Below the pieces are notes generated by a model, which saw only the letters and a list, made by a program, of their open reading frames with translations, was not told where the DNA came from and did not search any database. From NCBI GenBank assembly GCA_013397075.1, contig VWZS01008197.1:1055452-1119451 (forward strand): 64,000 bases of DNA, in the 5' to 3' direction. This stretch comes from Rhabdornis inornatus. Lineage: Eukaryota > Chordata > Aves > Passeriformes > Rhabdornithidae. Below, piece by piece: positions 36,689-49,880 of this stretch (positions are counted from its first letter, which is position 1; every line of letters begins with the position of its first letter). The translations under genes were made by a program, and so were the position numbers.

Positions 36689-39600
36689 GGCGTGATTAAT
36701 CTGGCCATTAGAGCTGGTCATCTTTTTTTTCCTCCATGGATCTTTTACTAGCCAAAAATACTTTTTAAGTCCAGCCAAAATTAAGTCGAATTTGCCATAC
36801 AGTTTCAAAGAACAAAGAAGACATTTCAAAAGACAGTAGAATATCTCCCCAATTTTAAAAAGCTTTGATTTTTAAAATATTTTAGAGGTGCCATGATAAT
36901 GTTTTTAAGAGTTGATAAAAGTTAAAACCAGAGAGTTTTCTTCAGAGCGTGCAAAATGCTCTGGTGTACCTGAAACATACCTTTATTGTTAGTGCTTCAT
37001 TTTGCCCAGAGAATGGAAGAACAAAAAATAGCTTGGGACTAAACCAACTCTGAGAAATGCTGACAGGGAGCCAAAACCCTCAGCTACTTACAGTCAACTA
37101 TTACAAGCCACCAAACAGTTTAAATGCAAAGGTACTAAAGAGCTAAGTAATCAGATCTGTTGTAGCTGCTTGTGCATGAAGCAGTAATGTGAGAAAGGTG
37201 CAGGCAATGGAGAAAAGCAGGCACTTCCATGCCACAATTTGTCTCCTGCTGATGTAAATGCCTAAAATAGGTCAGATGAATCGTGCCTTAAAAATGCCCA
37301 TTTCTCTTCACTAGCAGGGAAAGAGGTGACTAGTGCTGGTGTAGCCCTCTACCTTATCAATGTCAACAGTGGGGTGAGATGAATTTCTGTATTTTAATCA
37401 TTCACAAAAAATTTTAATTTAGATATGAAAGCCCTAAAATGTGGGTCCAGAAGCTGGAAAGATGGAGAAGATATGAATTCTTTTTGCTTCTCTGGCATTC
37501 AACATTTTATGATCTACTTATTTTCCTGTGTTTGTCCTCGGGTTTTATCTTTTCTTTCATTTAATGCCCTTATCTTTCTGTTTTATCCATCCATCTTCTC
37601 TCTCTTTCTTAAAACCACACAGCTTTAGTATCTACTGTTGACAGTGTCCACCTGCTTCTGTCATTTGCTGGCTGTCTTTCATCACCATTGGAAAAGGAAA
37701 GGGAATACTTTAAAGACCATGAGCAGTTATGCATAGTAGGATATGGGAATTCTCCCAAACTGGCAAACTGTACCCTCAGTAGGAAATTACATTAGATGTG
37801 GCTCCAAGCAAGGATTGCTGTTTTTTCAGACTTGAACTTTGAAATTCTACTTTCATTGCCTTCCATTTTAAAATTTATTTTCTGGACCCAGACCTCCATT
37901 TGAAGTACTGAAATCAAGTATTCCAGGAACCCTAACCTCATTTTATTTGTGTCTTGCCCTTCGAGGGCATCCTGGGAGTTCCATATGCAATATTTTAAGT
38001 TTTAATCTCATCCAGCTTCCTTGCAAGCAGGATAACAAACTCCTTAATGAGGACTTAGAAGAATTTTTAGCTGTGTCTAAATCTGACCAATGGTTTCACT
38101 GTTGGCTTCCATGTTAACAGGACAGTGAGCAAATTAGAAAAACATAACTGCTGTACCTAAGCAGAAAATAATAGTGTGTAGAGTTATTTACAATACTATA
38201 GTGTTCATTCATTATATATGCATATGTATGTGTGCATTTAAATATGCAAACAGTGCATCTATATCTTAAATTTAATTTCATTTTAGCTAGACATTTCTGA
38301 TGGTGCCAACTATACCCTACAAAAATAAAGAATCATAGCAAAAATTAAAGGTAACCTCTGTTATTTGTAGTTGTAAATAGTCGTGTATTTGACTACAGCT
38401 CTGAGGAAAGAGAGAAAAGCCTGTATCACCCCACTCCATAAAAGCAGTTTACAGGCACCAGACAACTAAAAAGAAAATATAATTCTGAAGGAACTCACTG
38501 TACTCCTGGATGAGTGAACAGTTGATCACTTTGCCTGGCTGTATGGAAAGTTAAAGCAAGCTGAAAGTTTTCAATTTATAGTGAACACTGCACTTAAGCA
38601 TAAGAAAATGATATACTTACTGTTCCACTCCAGCTGTGTGTGATATATGTGGTACAGTGAGCTCCAGTAAAAAAAGAAATGAAACCAGGTGGTAAATAAT
38701 CAAGCTATACTCTTCAGTAGTCTTGGTATTTATTCTGCCCTTTTGAAAGCAATAAGAAGCCACATGTTAGTGCCTTTTATTTTCTACTGTCCTTTACTTT
38801 TTGCCATTTGTATTACTAATATTTCCCCTTATATTTTCTATACTGTTCCTTTTTTCTCCCCGTTCTGGGATTCTGTCATTATTATTCACCAAATTTTCTT
38901 TCATGTTTGAGCTTGCTTTGGTTTACAAGGTTAATTATCCATCACTACAAACACATCCATGTGAGTTCTATAGTGAATCATATGAAAATCTATCCTGTCA
39001 ACCAGACAGATTCTCAGTTATTACCAGGACAAGGCAGGAATTTTTGCTGAGAACTTCTGAACCTGCTTTTTGGCAGTGGAAGGACACTTTTGGCTACATG
39101 CAAACTACATATGAGGAACAATAGTTGTGATCAGGTAAAATCCTGGCACAGATACCTCAGAATTTCATCAGGGTGAGTCTAGAGAGACTTCAGTCGATAT
39201 TGAACATGAGGCAAATTAAAGACATTGCAGAATGAGGTTTCATGATAGCAAACCATTGTTCTTTCAGCTAAACGTGCAAAATTACTTGCATGAAAGACTG
39301 TGGCTCCTTTTTTGATTATTTAATTATTTAAAATCTCTTATCGTTGGTCTTTTTCATAATTCTGTGCTGCGCTCTTGGCAAAAGCAGTGAGCGTGTTACA
39401 CTCAGAAACCATAATTAGTATCTGTTCATACGAATGTTCCAGCCTGTTTTTTCTCATTTTCTACACAAGACATGTTTAGAAGCATAAATTGTTTCCCTAC
39501 TGCGCTTCTAATTAACACTTCCATTAAGACCGAGGCAGAGAGCATGGAACATACTGAAAGAAGCTGCTGTTTACAGAAACGGTGATAAAATGTATACAAA

Positions 39601-40479
39601 TATGTCCTGCAAAGTGCAACCGAGCCAGCTTGTGTGACATGTGGATGTGTTTCTCTGTATGTAGGCACAAACAGATGTGCTAAACTCACATGCAAGACTA
39701 ATTTGTTCATTAACATTAAAAAAAAACCCCTAGATGAATAACAGTCCATTAATTTTTATAATTACTTCTTGCATGCCCATATCATTGCTCAATTTAGTTT
39801 CTGAAGCCCTTGGTAGCTTCAGATTGGCTTCTTGGCATGATCACACTGAGTTATCTCCCACTGGTTAGTAGATTGGATTTACCTGGATTTTTATATATTT
39901 ATACTTGATAATCCTCCACCCCTCTTCTTCTTCTATGGGAAGTCTGAATAACCTTAAATTAAGATAAAATGTAATAATTTAGGTTTTTCCTTTTTTTTTT
40001 ATCTTGAAAGGCAGGGTGAATCAACCAAATGGCTTGCTAAGCATCATAAATAGTTCTGGATTTCTAGAAGGTTTTCTTTAAGCCTTTGAGTAAAAACATG
40101 CATAATCTTTTCAATTTTGCATATGTTCAGTACAAGACCAAGAGGAAAAAACCTCCTGGAAGTTGTAACTGAGTTTCACCTGCAGAAATCCCATTGTGAG
40201 ACTCTGGAGAGTCAATCCACAGGGAAAGAGATTAAATAGTCTTGTGACATAAAGTGCAATAAGCTTTGCACTGTGAGAGTCAGTTGGAAAGCTTGACAAT
40301 TAACTGCAACTCAGGGTTGGTGATAGGGAGATGTTGCTTTTGTTTTTAATTACATTTTATTGAACAACCAAGTGATAAGCATCAAAAGACAAGATTGTGT
40401 TGGATCATCAAAGTTGAGGTGAGGGAGGTTGTTTGTTCTGTGAATTCAGGCAAGCTAAAAGAGCTTTTTCTATGTTTAC

Positions 40480-40600
40480 CTGAGTAATTAATGAAAGACC
40501 AAATTGCTTTTGAGCCAGCAGACTGCAGTTAATTGCAGTTATGTGCATTCAGTGAACTTAGTGATTTGGCTTAAAAAGGATTTACAGTGTAGGTGACAAC
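40480..40600. other. Candidate conserved noncoding element
   Basis: The block has a GAGTAATTAATGA homeodomain-type core near 40482 and TTAATTGCAGTTATGTGCATTC near 40529, in sequence without simple repeats. Function is inferred from motif texture only. Confidence 0.18.
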
Positions 40601-42507
40601 CCTTTTCAGGGAAAAATAGAAGCAAAGGCTGAATATTAGAAGACAGCTTCCAGATGATGTCATTTATGTGGAGAGCTTTCTTTTTCAGTTAAAGTTTGAA
40701 AGTGGAAAAAGTACTGGCTTATATAAGCAAAATGCTTGGAAAATGCTTAATTAATAATAAATTTTAAAACTGGGATACAGACAGACTATTACTATAATTT
40801 TTTAAGTGGCAAGATCAGTGAATCCAGAGAGGTTTGCCAGTCTACCCTAAGGAAAATTATGTTTGTAGGAACCGACATGTTCTAATTTCTGAAGTTCTTA
40901 CCATGGCTCTTTTTCTAATATATCTCACTAAGGACTGGAGACAAACTGTGATGCTTTTCATCAGATGAAGTAGCACCTAATAATCTACCACTATTATCAA
41001 ATGTTAAGAAGACAATTTACTTTTAAGTGTACCACTCAAAGTGTGAAGTATTATCAGCCTTTGTAATTCTGTCAGTCGTTTATTTTCTTTTCCAGACCTG
41101 ATGGAATGGATTTCTTGAAGTGTTCTTAGATATACCTATGGACAGGTGGTCACATACTGCCCAATGGATAATCCTGCTGGGCTAAAGGACAAAGGGAAGG
41201 GATGATCCCTTTCATCCTCATGAAAGCTGCTAAGAGAAAGTTCCTCTTGCTCTTTGCTTGCTCTAGTAAACCAAGAGCTGTTTTCTCTTCTTTCTCTTAA
41301 TCTAAGAATTTTTCACTTATGCAAGAACAAATTTAAAATAAAAAGGAGGAAGTGTTCTGCCATTCTTCCTGAAGGAATGAAACTTAAGGTATATATACAC
41401 TTTCTTGGATCCAGTTCTCATCATATAACCATGAGCTGATCAGACCTCAGTCTCAGTACACCTCATGAATTTGTGCACTAAATATTTACATTATTAATCT
41501 GGATATCAAATTCAAATTTTTTTTCCTTCACTCCTTTTTTTTATTGTGAAGGTTCAAAACAACCTGAGTTCTTTTGCCAAATAATTCCATTATATATTGT
41601 TGTAGGAGAAGTGAATTCCCAGTTCTCACTGATCAGTGTCTAAAAACCTTTTATCCAGATTTCTTGGAGTTCAGGGTACTGCTGAGTGGTGTCTCTATAT
41701 AATTTCAATAATAAAAATGTGAAATGTCATAGTTGGTTCAATTTCACATGACTTTAAATGGACTTTTCTGCTTTATATTTTATCCTTCTGAAATAAGAGA
41801 AGATAAAATACAGTCATTGTTCTCTGCTTTTAAAATTCATAATTTTACTCAGTCTTCCATCAATGAGTTTTTTACAGGCAGTTTCAGCATTCTTTGTTCA
41901 AAGATAATAATTGTAGTTTTCTCTCCCTACCTCACTTCCTTCTCTGTCTTCCTTGTCCTTTCCCAGTAGAAATGCTGATGAGCTGTACTGGTATTTCCAC
42001 ATACTTTCAAACACAAAGTGTAATCAAAGTAACATGTTAAATCTCATTGTCATCACTTGGTTAGGGATCAGGCCTGAATGCCTTTACTCTGAGCCCTGCT
42101 ACTAAAATATCTGCAGCTCTTTGTGGGAGGCACTAAGATATTTTGACAGTTTTATTTTTAGACTCTCTGTTGGGACTAAAATTGTGCAGTGCATTAGAAA
42201 TCTTCTCTCAGCCTCAAGTGCTGTGGCTGTGTGCAGAGCCTGCAATAAAATCTGTGTTTAAGTTGGGCTAGATTTTCAGTTCTTTCCTTTCTAATTTAGT
42301 AAACCTAAGAAGTCTGTTACATTCTAATACACTTTTTGTGATTTAATAGAAAAACATGGCATTTTCATAGAATTGTAACTGTATCACTGCTTTTACCAGT
42401 ATAATGGTATCAGTTATAATGTGTACAATATTATTATTACAAAGAAGGTTCACAGATGACATTTGTGAAATCAAGGAATTCAGAAGAAGTAGTAGATACA
42501 GGTGAAT

Positions 42508-42542
42508 ACTGAATATTTACTATTCAGTAAATAGTAAATATT
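42508..42542. repeat. Overlapping perfect inverted repeats
   Basis: AATATTTACTATT (42512-42524) pairs perfectly with AATAGTAAATATT (42530-42542) across a 5-nt loop. The same sequence also offers ACTGAATA (42508-42515) pairing with TATTCAGT (42521-42528). The two hairpins share bases and exclude each other. All pairs but a few are A-T, so stability is low. Confidence 0.7.
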
Positions 42543-43339
42543 TACTAAAAAGATAGATTTACTCTGAATAGCCAAACAGTTTTTGCAAGTCAGTGTTGTC
42601 ATAAACTAAATGCAGAGAAAAGAGATTTCATTGAATAGTTTATTGCAGGGTTTTTTTACACAGAACTAATATTTGATATTATTAATCCTGTGAATACGTT
42701 ATTTTCCAACATAATGCTTCTGCAGAATCTATTGAATTTGTGTTTCTGAGCTCATACAAAAAAATACATACACAAAGGAATTTTGCACTTTTCATGATCC
42801 AAAATCAGTATAAAAGGCAGTGGTTTTGATTCCCAGTCATCCACGAACAAGAAACTTCAGATACTTCCTCTCCTGAATCTATCATGATATGTGGAATTAG
42901 CTAAGTAAATTGCAGCTTATGGAAATGGTTCTTTTGTAATCATTTGCAATCATTACAATCATCCCTCTGGTTCTACATAGAATTATATTTTCCTTGCCAC
43001 ATGTTGAAGGTATCTAGACAGGCCAGCAAGAATGAATCCAAAGAAATGGGAACAGTTCAATTCAAAATGTGAACCGAGGGACCAAAACCCTAATTCTGAC
43101 ATCCTAGGACAATAAACCCACAGACCAAATGACCTGATATTCAACTGGGCTCAGCACAACCATGTCCCAAAGGGGAAAGTAAGACTGCTAGCCTTTACCA
43201 GATAGATCCAGAAATTCAACTGGAAAATGGAACCTCAGTGATTTGCAGGCTCATTCCTTGCCCATTCTGCTGCATAACACAGGAATTGGGCTCTGAAGAG
43301 ATATCTTGGTGTTACAAGCTTCCTTGCACAGAGGGGGGT

Positions 43340-43386
43340 GGATGGATGGATGGATGGATGGATGGATGGATGGATGGATGGATGGA
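43340..43386. repeat. (GGAT)n microsatellite
   Basis: About eleven GGAT units follow a GGGGGGT stretch. It has the same motif and strand as the array at 6049-6103. Confidence 0.97.
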
Positions 43387-43446
43387 CTGAGTAATGCTTT
43401 CATGTAAGTGCCCCCAGGTCTTCCTCCCTTCCATCACCTACAAACA

Positions 43447-43489
43447 NGGAGAGGACAGGACAGGACAGGACAGGACAGGACAGGACAGG
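43447..43489. repeat. (GGACA)n microsatellite beside a single N
   Basis: About seven perfect GGACA units begin just after an undetermined base at 43447. Together with the (GGAT)n array 60 bp upstream, this forms a compound microsatellite site. The N suggests uncertainty in repeat length. Confidence 0.93.
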
Positions 43490-45633
43490 GGAATCAATAT
43501 ATGGACGATTAAATTCAGCCACAAAATCCAGCTAGCAGGCTCATTTTCTTGCATGATTTTATAGGCCTGTGTAGATGATTCAGATATCTTCCTGCCAAGT
43601 CACATAATAAATAAAGCCCCAATTATACTCATCATCTCATATTTTGGTCAATGCAATATTTGGTCTCATTCCATCCTGTGGGATAATTTACATGTAAAAC
43701 AAGCCAGAAAGCTTTGCAAAGGAGAAGTTGTTCCTAGGATCAAAGATATGCAGAGTCCCAGAATTCCTTTAAAGGCCTATCAATATAAGAAGTTACTCAA
43801 AGTGATTTGGGGATAAATATATTTGTGGCTGCCTGATTTGTAGCATAGAAAGCAACAGGAGACACAAGAGGTTTCTCTCACACACACCTACAGATCACAG
43901 AATGTAATTTTGCTCTACACCTTTGTAGGAAGCAAATGATGCTTCTTCAACTATCTTTAGAAAGGGAAAACACATGAAAACGAACTTTTAAGTTCACTAA
44001 ACAGTACGAGTGTGAGGAGTTCTGTAAATTTTCTGTACATTTGAAAAGGAAACAGGAAATACAATCCTTTTGAAGTTGTTCTGTCCTCCAAGTCACGAAA
44101 CATTGAGAGACAAAGGAGACAATGCAAGAATGAAAACTAATATATTAATTGCATTGTTGTCATAGTACAATTCAAATTTCTGTCCCATCAAAGATAGTTA
44201 AGTTTTTTATAAAATCTTCAAAGGATTCAGCAAGACAGATTGCAAGAGCCTTGAATCAGAATATATTGCAATATGGTGATCAGAAAACACCACCCAGTGT
44301 AGAAAAAATGAGCTGAAGTAACTGCAATATAATTTTACAGGTAAGTTCTATAATCAGTGAAGTGATGGGTAAAAATGTGAGACTGTGCTCATCTCAGCTT
44401 TGCTTTCTGCAGATTTGGAATTCTTTGGACGCTGCTTACTGGATCAATTCCTCAAGAGGCCCCCAGAAAGAAGCATCTACGTTTGCAACTCTTGAGCTAG
44501 AAAGGGATCAGTCTTACCCTCCATTTCCTTTTATCTTTGCATGAATGTGTCTCTAATGTCCCAATGACAAAAGCTGTTTCTAAACCCTTCTCATTAAGAC
44601 TATCCAATTTTTATTCTAATTTTTTTCACATATAAATGAGTTTCCTGAAATTTAATGGAATGTAAAGGAAGAAGCTGTTCCTTCTCAGAAGCAAATTCTC
44701 AAATAATTTTCAATGTGCTATTATAGCACTCTATATGCAAACTTGTAACAAACCAAATATTTAAAACCATTAAAATTTCTCATGTTACAGAAGTTTTAAA
44801 ATTAAATCAATGCATGCGACGGAGGCTGTCAGGAGAGGAAAGCAGCCTGAAGCCTAAAGCTAGGAATCTACTAATTAAGATATGCAATAAAAATGTTAAT
44901 CAAGTAAACTTAGGGAGGATGGGGGAAAGCGATTACATAATCCTCTTGGCACTGTGCAATGTCTCACTGCTCTCACACAGGAAAATGATGAGTAGGTAAA
45001 TAAGAGAGAAAAAAAATCAAGTCCTTTGATTGTGGGCCAAACAAAAAACTGTTCCAAATGGCCTCCTAACCAACATTAGCTGTTCAAGTAGAAAACATTC
45101 AGATCTAAGAGCTCTCTCTAGTGTGCCAAACTGGGGACAACTGAGAGAAACTAACAAAGGAGCCTGAGAAACTGGAGTGTTTAAGATAATTCTTGGTAAA
45201 TGTAGCCAGAGCAATATCTTTTGTTGTCCTACTTCTTTATAACTGTATGCCACACTTCAGAGCTGTAAGTAAACAGGGTACTTGACTCTGTGCTCTGTAT
45301 TATAGATGTTTCCCTGCTAACCAACAAGTAGGCACTTCATTCAGACTTGCATGGATCCTTGAAGTGAGGGCTTTGGGGTTAGGGCAGTCTGTAGCCTCGT
45401 TGTCCTGTACAGTGCTGTTTGTAATAGGTTTGGTGCTAGGACAGTAACACAACTCAGCACCCATCAGGCTCTGTCTGGACTTCTTTTGGCCTAGCTGGAG
45501 CCATATTTAGTGTTGTTTAGCAGGAACAATAATTACGTGATAATAGTATTACCTGCTTAGTTTTAGCTTGTGAGCAGCTGCATGGGGTAATAGTGAGCAG
45601 GTACTCGGTCCAGAACGAGCTATGACTCTAGAA

Positions 45634-45663
45634 TAAAACAAAACAAAACAAAACAAAAAAAAA
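45634..45663. repeat. (AAAAC)n short tract
   Basis: About five AAAAC units end in a run of A. It may be a simple repeat or the poly-A-like tail of an old retroposed sequence; no parent element is recognisable upstream. Confidence 0.9.
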
Positions 45664-46089
45664 GAATATTGACGTCTAGTGATTGCAGAGGTGTTGAAAC
45701 CATGGGCACAGGATGACACCAGGGGCCACAGGGCTATAAACATGTCACCAATGGTCAGTTAACCCTAATTAAAGGAATGCCACCATGGGAGCAGGGTAAA
45801 GATAGCTTTAAGGATAACAAAGAGGATAATGACCACGGCTCCAACATAAAAGTTAAATGTACTGCACGCAGTAATGTGGAAATGTGAGCCAGTGAAGATT
45901 TAGCAGGGCAAAGATCATATAAAACACATAAAATTTCTCCAGCCAGGTACAAATGTGAGGAGGAAGGAAACCTACATTAACATTCCTCCCCAAAACGGGG
46001 ATTGTGATGCTGATTCTTCTCTCTGTAATCCTTCTCTCTTGCCCTGAATGAGTGCCTGAACCTTAGGACCCAGAAACACGGTGGAAGGA

Positions 46090-46250
46090 TGACAGTAATT
46101 CCAGAGAAACATGGATGCTAGACTGTTTATGTATACCGGCCTTAAAGGCAATTTGATCCATAAGTGTCAATCAATTGTAGGTGGATTAATGAAAGGTGTT
46201 TCAAAAAGGTGTAAAGGCACATCTCCACCAAGCTGTTAAACCATTAGAGA
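46090..46250. other. Candidate conserved noncoding element
   Basis: A PBX/HOX-like TCAATCAA (46167-46174) is followed by a bicoid/OTX-type GGATTA (46183-46188) inside non-repetitive sequence with a GGCCTTAAAGGC palindrome just upstream (46138-46149). The combination is typical of homeodomain-bound enhancers, but this is inference without comparative data. Confidence 0.22.
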
Positions 46251-48090
46251 AGATTAAAATAATTTTAATTCCATATATAGAGAGGAGGCATCTTCCCAAA
46301 TTATCCAAGAATCCCCCTTGATTTGAAAGTAGGATAATAATGAAAACCAAAATTGAAGATTGTCCAAATTTCATAATAGATGTACAACTGCTGCCATTGG
46401 CATTGGCATCTGCAGCTCAAAGCATGATTCTGGGCTGAGAAGTGCTTAGAACCATCCGTCTGTCACAAATTCATATATTAATAAAATGCTCACCAAATTG
46501 CAGAAGCAGACATTTCAGAACACTTATCATTTTTTAATATAATTTATTTTAGCATTACAAAGAGAAACAGTTAATCACAGCAACAGGCTAATTTATGGCA
46601 GAAAATAAACTCATTAGTATTAATTTTGATAAATTTCTCTTGTTATATTACTAACACTGGAGCTTTAAACTTCCTGACCTGATTTTTCTTTCATTATACT
46701 TATACTGAATTATTTTTTGCAATAGAAAGTATATTATGAATTAGAGTTAAACATATTATTCATATTGGGTGTAAACCTCTCTGTAAAGCTCACACAGTGT
46801 ATTTATTCATCACCTGGCTAAAGATGCATGCTGTTTAGGGATTCTGTGTGTTAATTTCAGAGAGTTTGCCTTTTTGAATCAACCTAACAATCCTTCCAAT
46901 TCTATCACTTACTTAGCAAATTGGTAATAATGACTTGCAATGTGCAATTTTGATTGCCTTGGTGAAACCAGTGTATCTAATAAACACAATTATTAGCATG
47001 TGACCTCTTGCCTGGAAAACCCCCAAAATTAGGTGTAGTTTGACTTCATGAAACAAATTTGTGTGGGACTTGATTTTTTTTTAATGATGGAAATATTCAT
47101 ATTTATATGAAAAGATTCCTTCTGGTAAGGTGTGGCAATGCAGTATCAGAAGAATGAACAAAGAATTATATGAATTAAACATGACTGTCTAATACCTATG
47201 TGGAGGTCATTCCTCATTACTTTTTTTAATCAACATATTTTCAAGAAAAATATTGAAAAAGGGAAAAGACAAATTAAATCTACACATTGCATATATTTTT
47301 TAAAGAGCAGGAAAACTATAATTTCTGTTTCCAGGATAGCAAAATATGTATCTCTTCTGCTAACATTTAAAGAGATATGTCACAAAAACGCAGTGAAATG
47401 AAATAAATTAAAATATTTCTCATTTTTTTCCCTAGGTATTAAAGTTACCTATAGTTATTGCTACTTTATAAAGAAGGTAGCGTAGGAATAGAAGAAGCAT
47501 CTGAATTACTTGTTTACAGGCTTTTAATGCCCATTCATCCTGATACATAAAAGCAGTTCAGAAAGTCCATCTAAGACATTGCACAATTTTAGTTTTTATT
47601 TCAGTATCTTGGCTTTGTTTCGTTTGGCAAAATGTAAAGTTTTCTGTACACAGGGGGTGTTTTTCATATAGTCTTCAAGCAGACATGGATTTCAACCCAA
47701 TGTAGGTATATTTCCACAGGTGAAATATAGCCCCAATAGCACGAGGCTGGAAACAAATCATGTATATCAAGGAGAAGTCTGGAGAATTAGGCTATAAATA
47801 CACAGAAACAATGACAAACCTCTAACCCTTAACTGTGTAGCACTACAGTCCAATACAATAATTTATGATGTCAATAAAACTGGATGGAACATCAGCTAAA
47901 AATGCCTGTAAGAACGAAAAAATTCTCTTCCCAAAAATATCAGTGACAAAGAAAAGGTTAAACTGCGATGAGCATGCCTTTCTTCCTTTTCAATCTGGAT
48001 TTTTGAAGGAAAAAAAAAAAGACATTTACTCCACTAGCTAGTCAGTGATGTATATAATTAAATAGAAAGGTTTTGGAGGATGTGATTTTN

Positions 48091-48231
48091 AAACGAAAAG
48101 AGATCATAAGTCCAATGGGACTTCTGAGATGACATAGATTTGATTTATACAGAAGGAAACACCTCTTAACTTCAGAAGAACAGAAGCTAGCCTTTCTCAC
48201 ATAAAAATTGTATTGGTAGGGTTTTTATATC
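48091..48231 (+). repeat. Near-identical 141-bp direct repeat, copy 1
   Basis: This 141-bp stretch, from AAACGAAAAGAGATC to GGTTTTTATATC, recurs at 58063-58204 in the same orientation. The only difference is one T missing here within the motif AACTTCAG. It starts exactly one base after the undetermined base at 48090, and similarity stops abruptly at both ends. No terminal inverted repeats, poly-A tail or target-site duplication is visible, and I do not recognise the sequence as a known avian transposon. Confidence 0.95.
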
Positions 48232-49745
48232 CTCCCTTCTCTCATATTGCACCTGAGAACTTAAGAGAAAAGGGTCAGCGGAAGTGTGACAAAGTTATTA
48301 TCTGTTGTGGACACTATTTAAATTATTTGTGCAGGGCTTAAAAGTTCTCTAATTTCAGATCTTTCTTGTGTGAGTTTTTCAAAGGATGCAATAACATTAA
48401 AGCATGAGAACAGAAGTTCAGCCCAACAAATTACTGTTCTATTATGCTATTTCTTCTTCCAAAGGCCTTACAAGTGCTATTGTTAATTTTAAAATTTAGT
48501 CTTTGATTCACCAGTAGTTCACTTCTACTGTATGTACATATGAAAGATATATTACCATTGTCAAAAAGGGAGAAAGATGTTGTTGTCTGTTTACTATTCA
48601 AATGTCTGGATATAATGACAAACAAATTTGACAGCAATTTCTTAAAATATATCTCTCTCCCTCTTTTAAATAAGCATTTATCTCTGCAGTATCAAAGATG
48701 GAAAAAAAAAACCCAAACCAACATAGAATGCCTCTTTTATCACATGTTGGTTATAGGTCTTCTAATAATTGACAATAGAACACACACAAATGTAATAGAT
48801 TTTATTATTTATTTATTTATTAGCTATGTATTTCTTGTTAGAATGACAGCCTCTCTTTTCACATTCCTTCACTGTTTTCCCTGTGGGCCTTCCAATTCTC
48901 ACTTCTACACATCTTAACTTTAAATCATAATAATTTCCACTCTGTGATCAGCATATAAATTCTCTGCTCTGCCAAATAGGCATACAAGAAACTACCTTGT
49001 CCTCCTCAATCAGTTCATCCTTCATCCTTTTAGAACAGCAATGGGAAAAGATCCAGTTTCAGAAACAGGAGTGGAGAGAGGTTTTATACAGTGAATATTC
49101 TGCAAACTTCTCCATAAACCCTCATGTGCTCCAAGTCTTGGTTGTACCTGCCAATCCATATGCAGGAGACAGGTGTTTGTCTTTCTACTTTGTTAATTAC
49201 CTTGTCACAATACATCACCATTTATGTATTATTTTGTGGAGGTTTGGTTTGCACAATTTAGTCTGCATTTCCACCTGTACTTGGGCAGGATTGGAGAAGT
49301 GCCTGTTAAGCTACTGCATTACCTTATGTTTACATAGCTACTTTTAATCATTACAGTTAATATTCATATTACATATCAAATATTTCAAGCTTCTTCTGTG
49401 CTCACTGCAGGTAGAAAGTTTGCAGTTCTAAAACAGGGATCAGCTGGCTGCTTGCAGGGTTTAGGCAATGTTTGGATTATATTTTCACTTGGGTGGACAA
49501 TTGGGATGGGTTACCTGTAAGCGTGGCAAGGCAACCAAGCCACTGGCAGCTTTTTGGCCTCGCTCAGGTGTGCTCAGCTGTACCATGTAGAGGCTCATCT
49601 GTGAATTTAAGGGTGACTGCTGAGTTCCCTTAATGCCTGAGTACAAGCATTTGAAGAGTCATCATATGTTAAAAACTTACACCAGGATCACGTGTACAAA
49701 TTGATCTAGAGTGCTGCAGAGACAAGAACAAGACATGTATAAAAT
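48232..49745. other. Unique AT-rich noncoding DNA
   Basis: No gene is recognised. The + strand is open for 125 codons at 48540-48917 and 116 codons at 48997-49347. Neither translation shows a domain, and a TTTA-rich run interrupts the first. Confidence 0.6.
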
Positions 49746-49880
49746 ATCATAGAATCATGGAATATTTTAGGTTGGAGGGGACCTTAAAGATCATTTCATT
49801 CCAACCCACCTGCCATGGACAGGGACACCGTCCACTAGCCCAGGTTTTGGAAGACTCCAAATAACTGGGTAAGGTGATGT
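49746..49880 (-). mobile_element. CR1 LINE, 3'-end fragment
   Basis: In reverse orientation, the CR1 3' terminus starts at the CATAGAATCATGGAAT motif. It is followed by TTTTAGGTTGGAGGGGACCT, AAGATCAT, CCAACCCACCTGCCATGGAC and AGGGACACC...CACTAGCCCAGGTTTT, all landmarks of avian CR1 3' UTRs. It fades into unique sequence near 49880. This is a 5'-truncated noncoding fragment. Confidence 0.92.

Larger units (their letters stand above)
36689..43339. other. Unique AT-rich noncoding DNA
   Basis: No supported gene or recognised transposon. The stretch includes a possible conserved block at 40480-40600 and an overlapping double hairpin at 42508-42542 (separate entries). Open frames of up to 107 codons (for example 38801-39124 on +, 39426-39749 on -) have no recognisable motif. 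Confidence 0.6.
43490..48089. other. Unique AT-rich noncoding DNA
   Basis: No gene is supported. An acceptor-donor-like TTTTACAG|GTAAGT occurs at 44333-44346. An (AAAAC)n tract lies at 45634-45663, in a slightly GC-richer area (45360-46030) where I recognise no repeat. A possible conserved block lies at 46090-46250. Confidence 0.6.

Noticed and set aside
45590..45630. tRNA-like words (TCGGTCCAGAAC) in a GC-richer area
   Set aside because: No B-box (GGTTCRANNCC), no acceptor-stem pairing and no cloverleaf could be built around it.
48540..48917. 125-codon + strand frame
   Set aside because: AT-rich, no motif and partly through TTTA repeats; no splice or promoter context.
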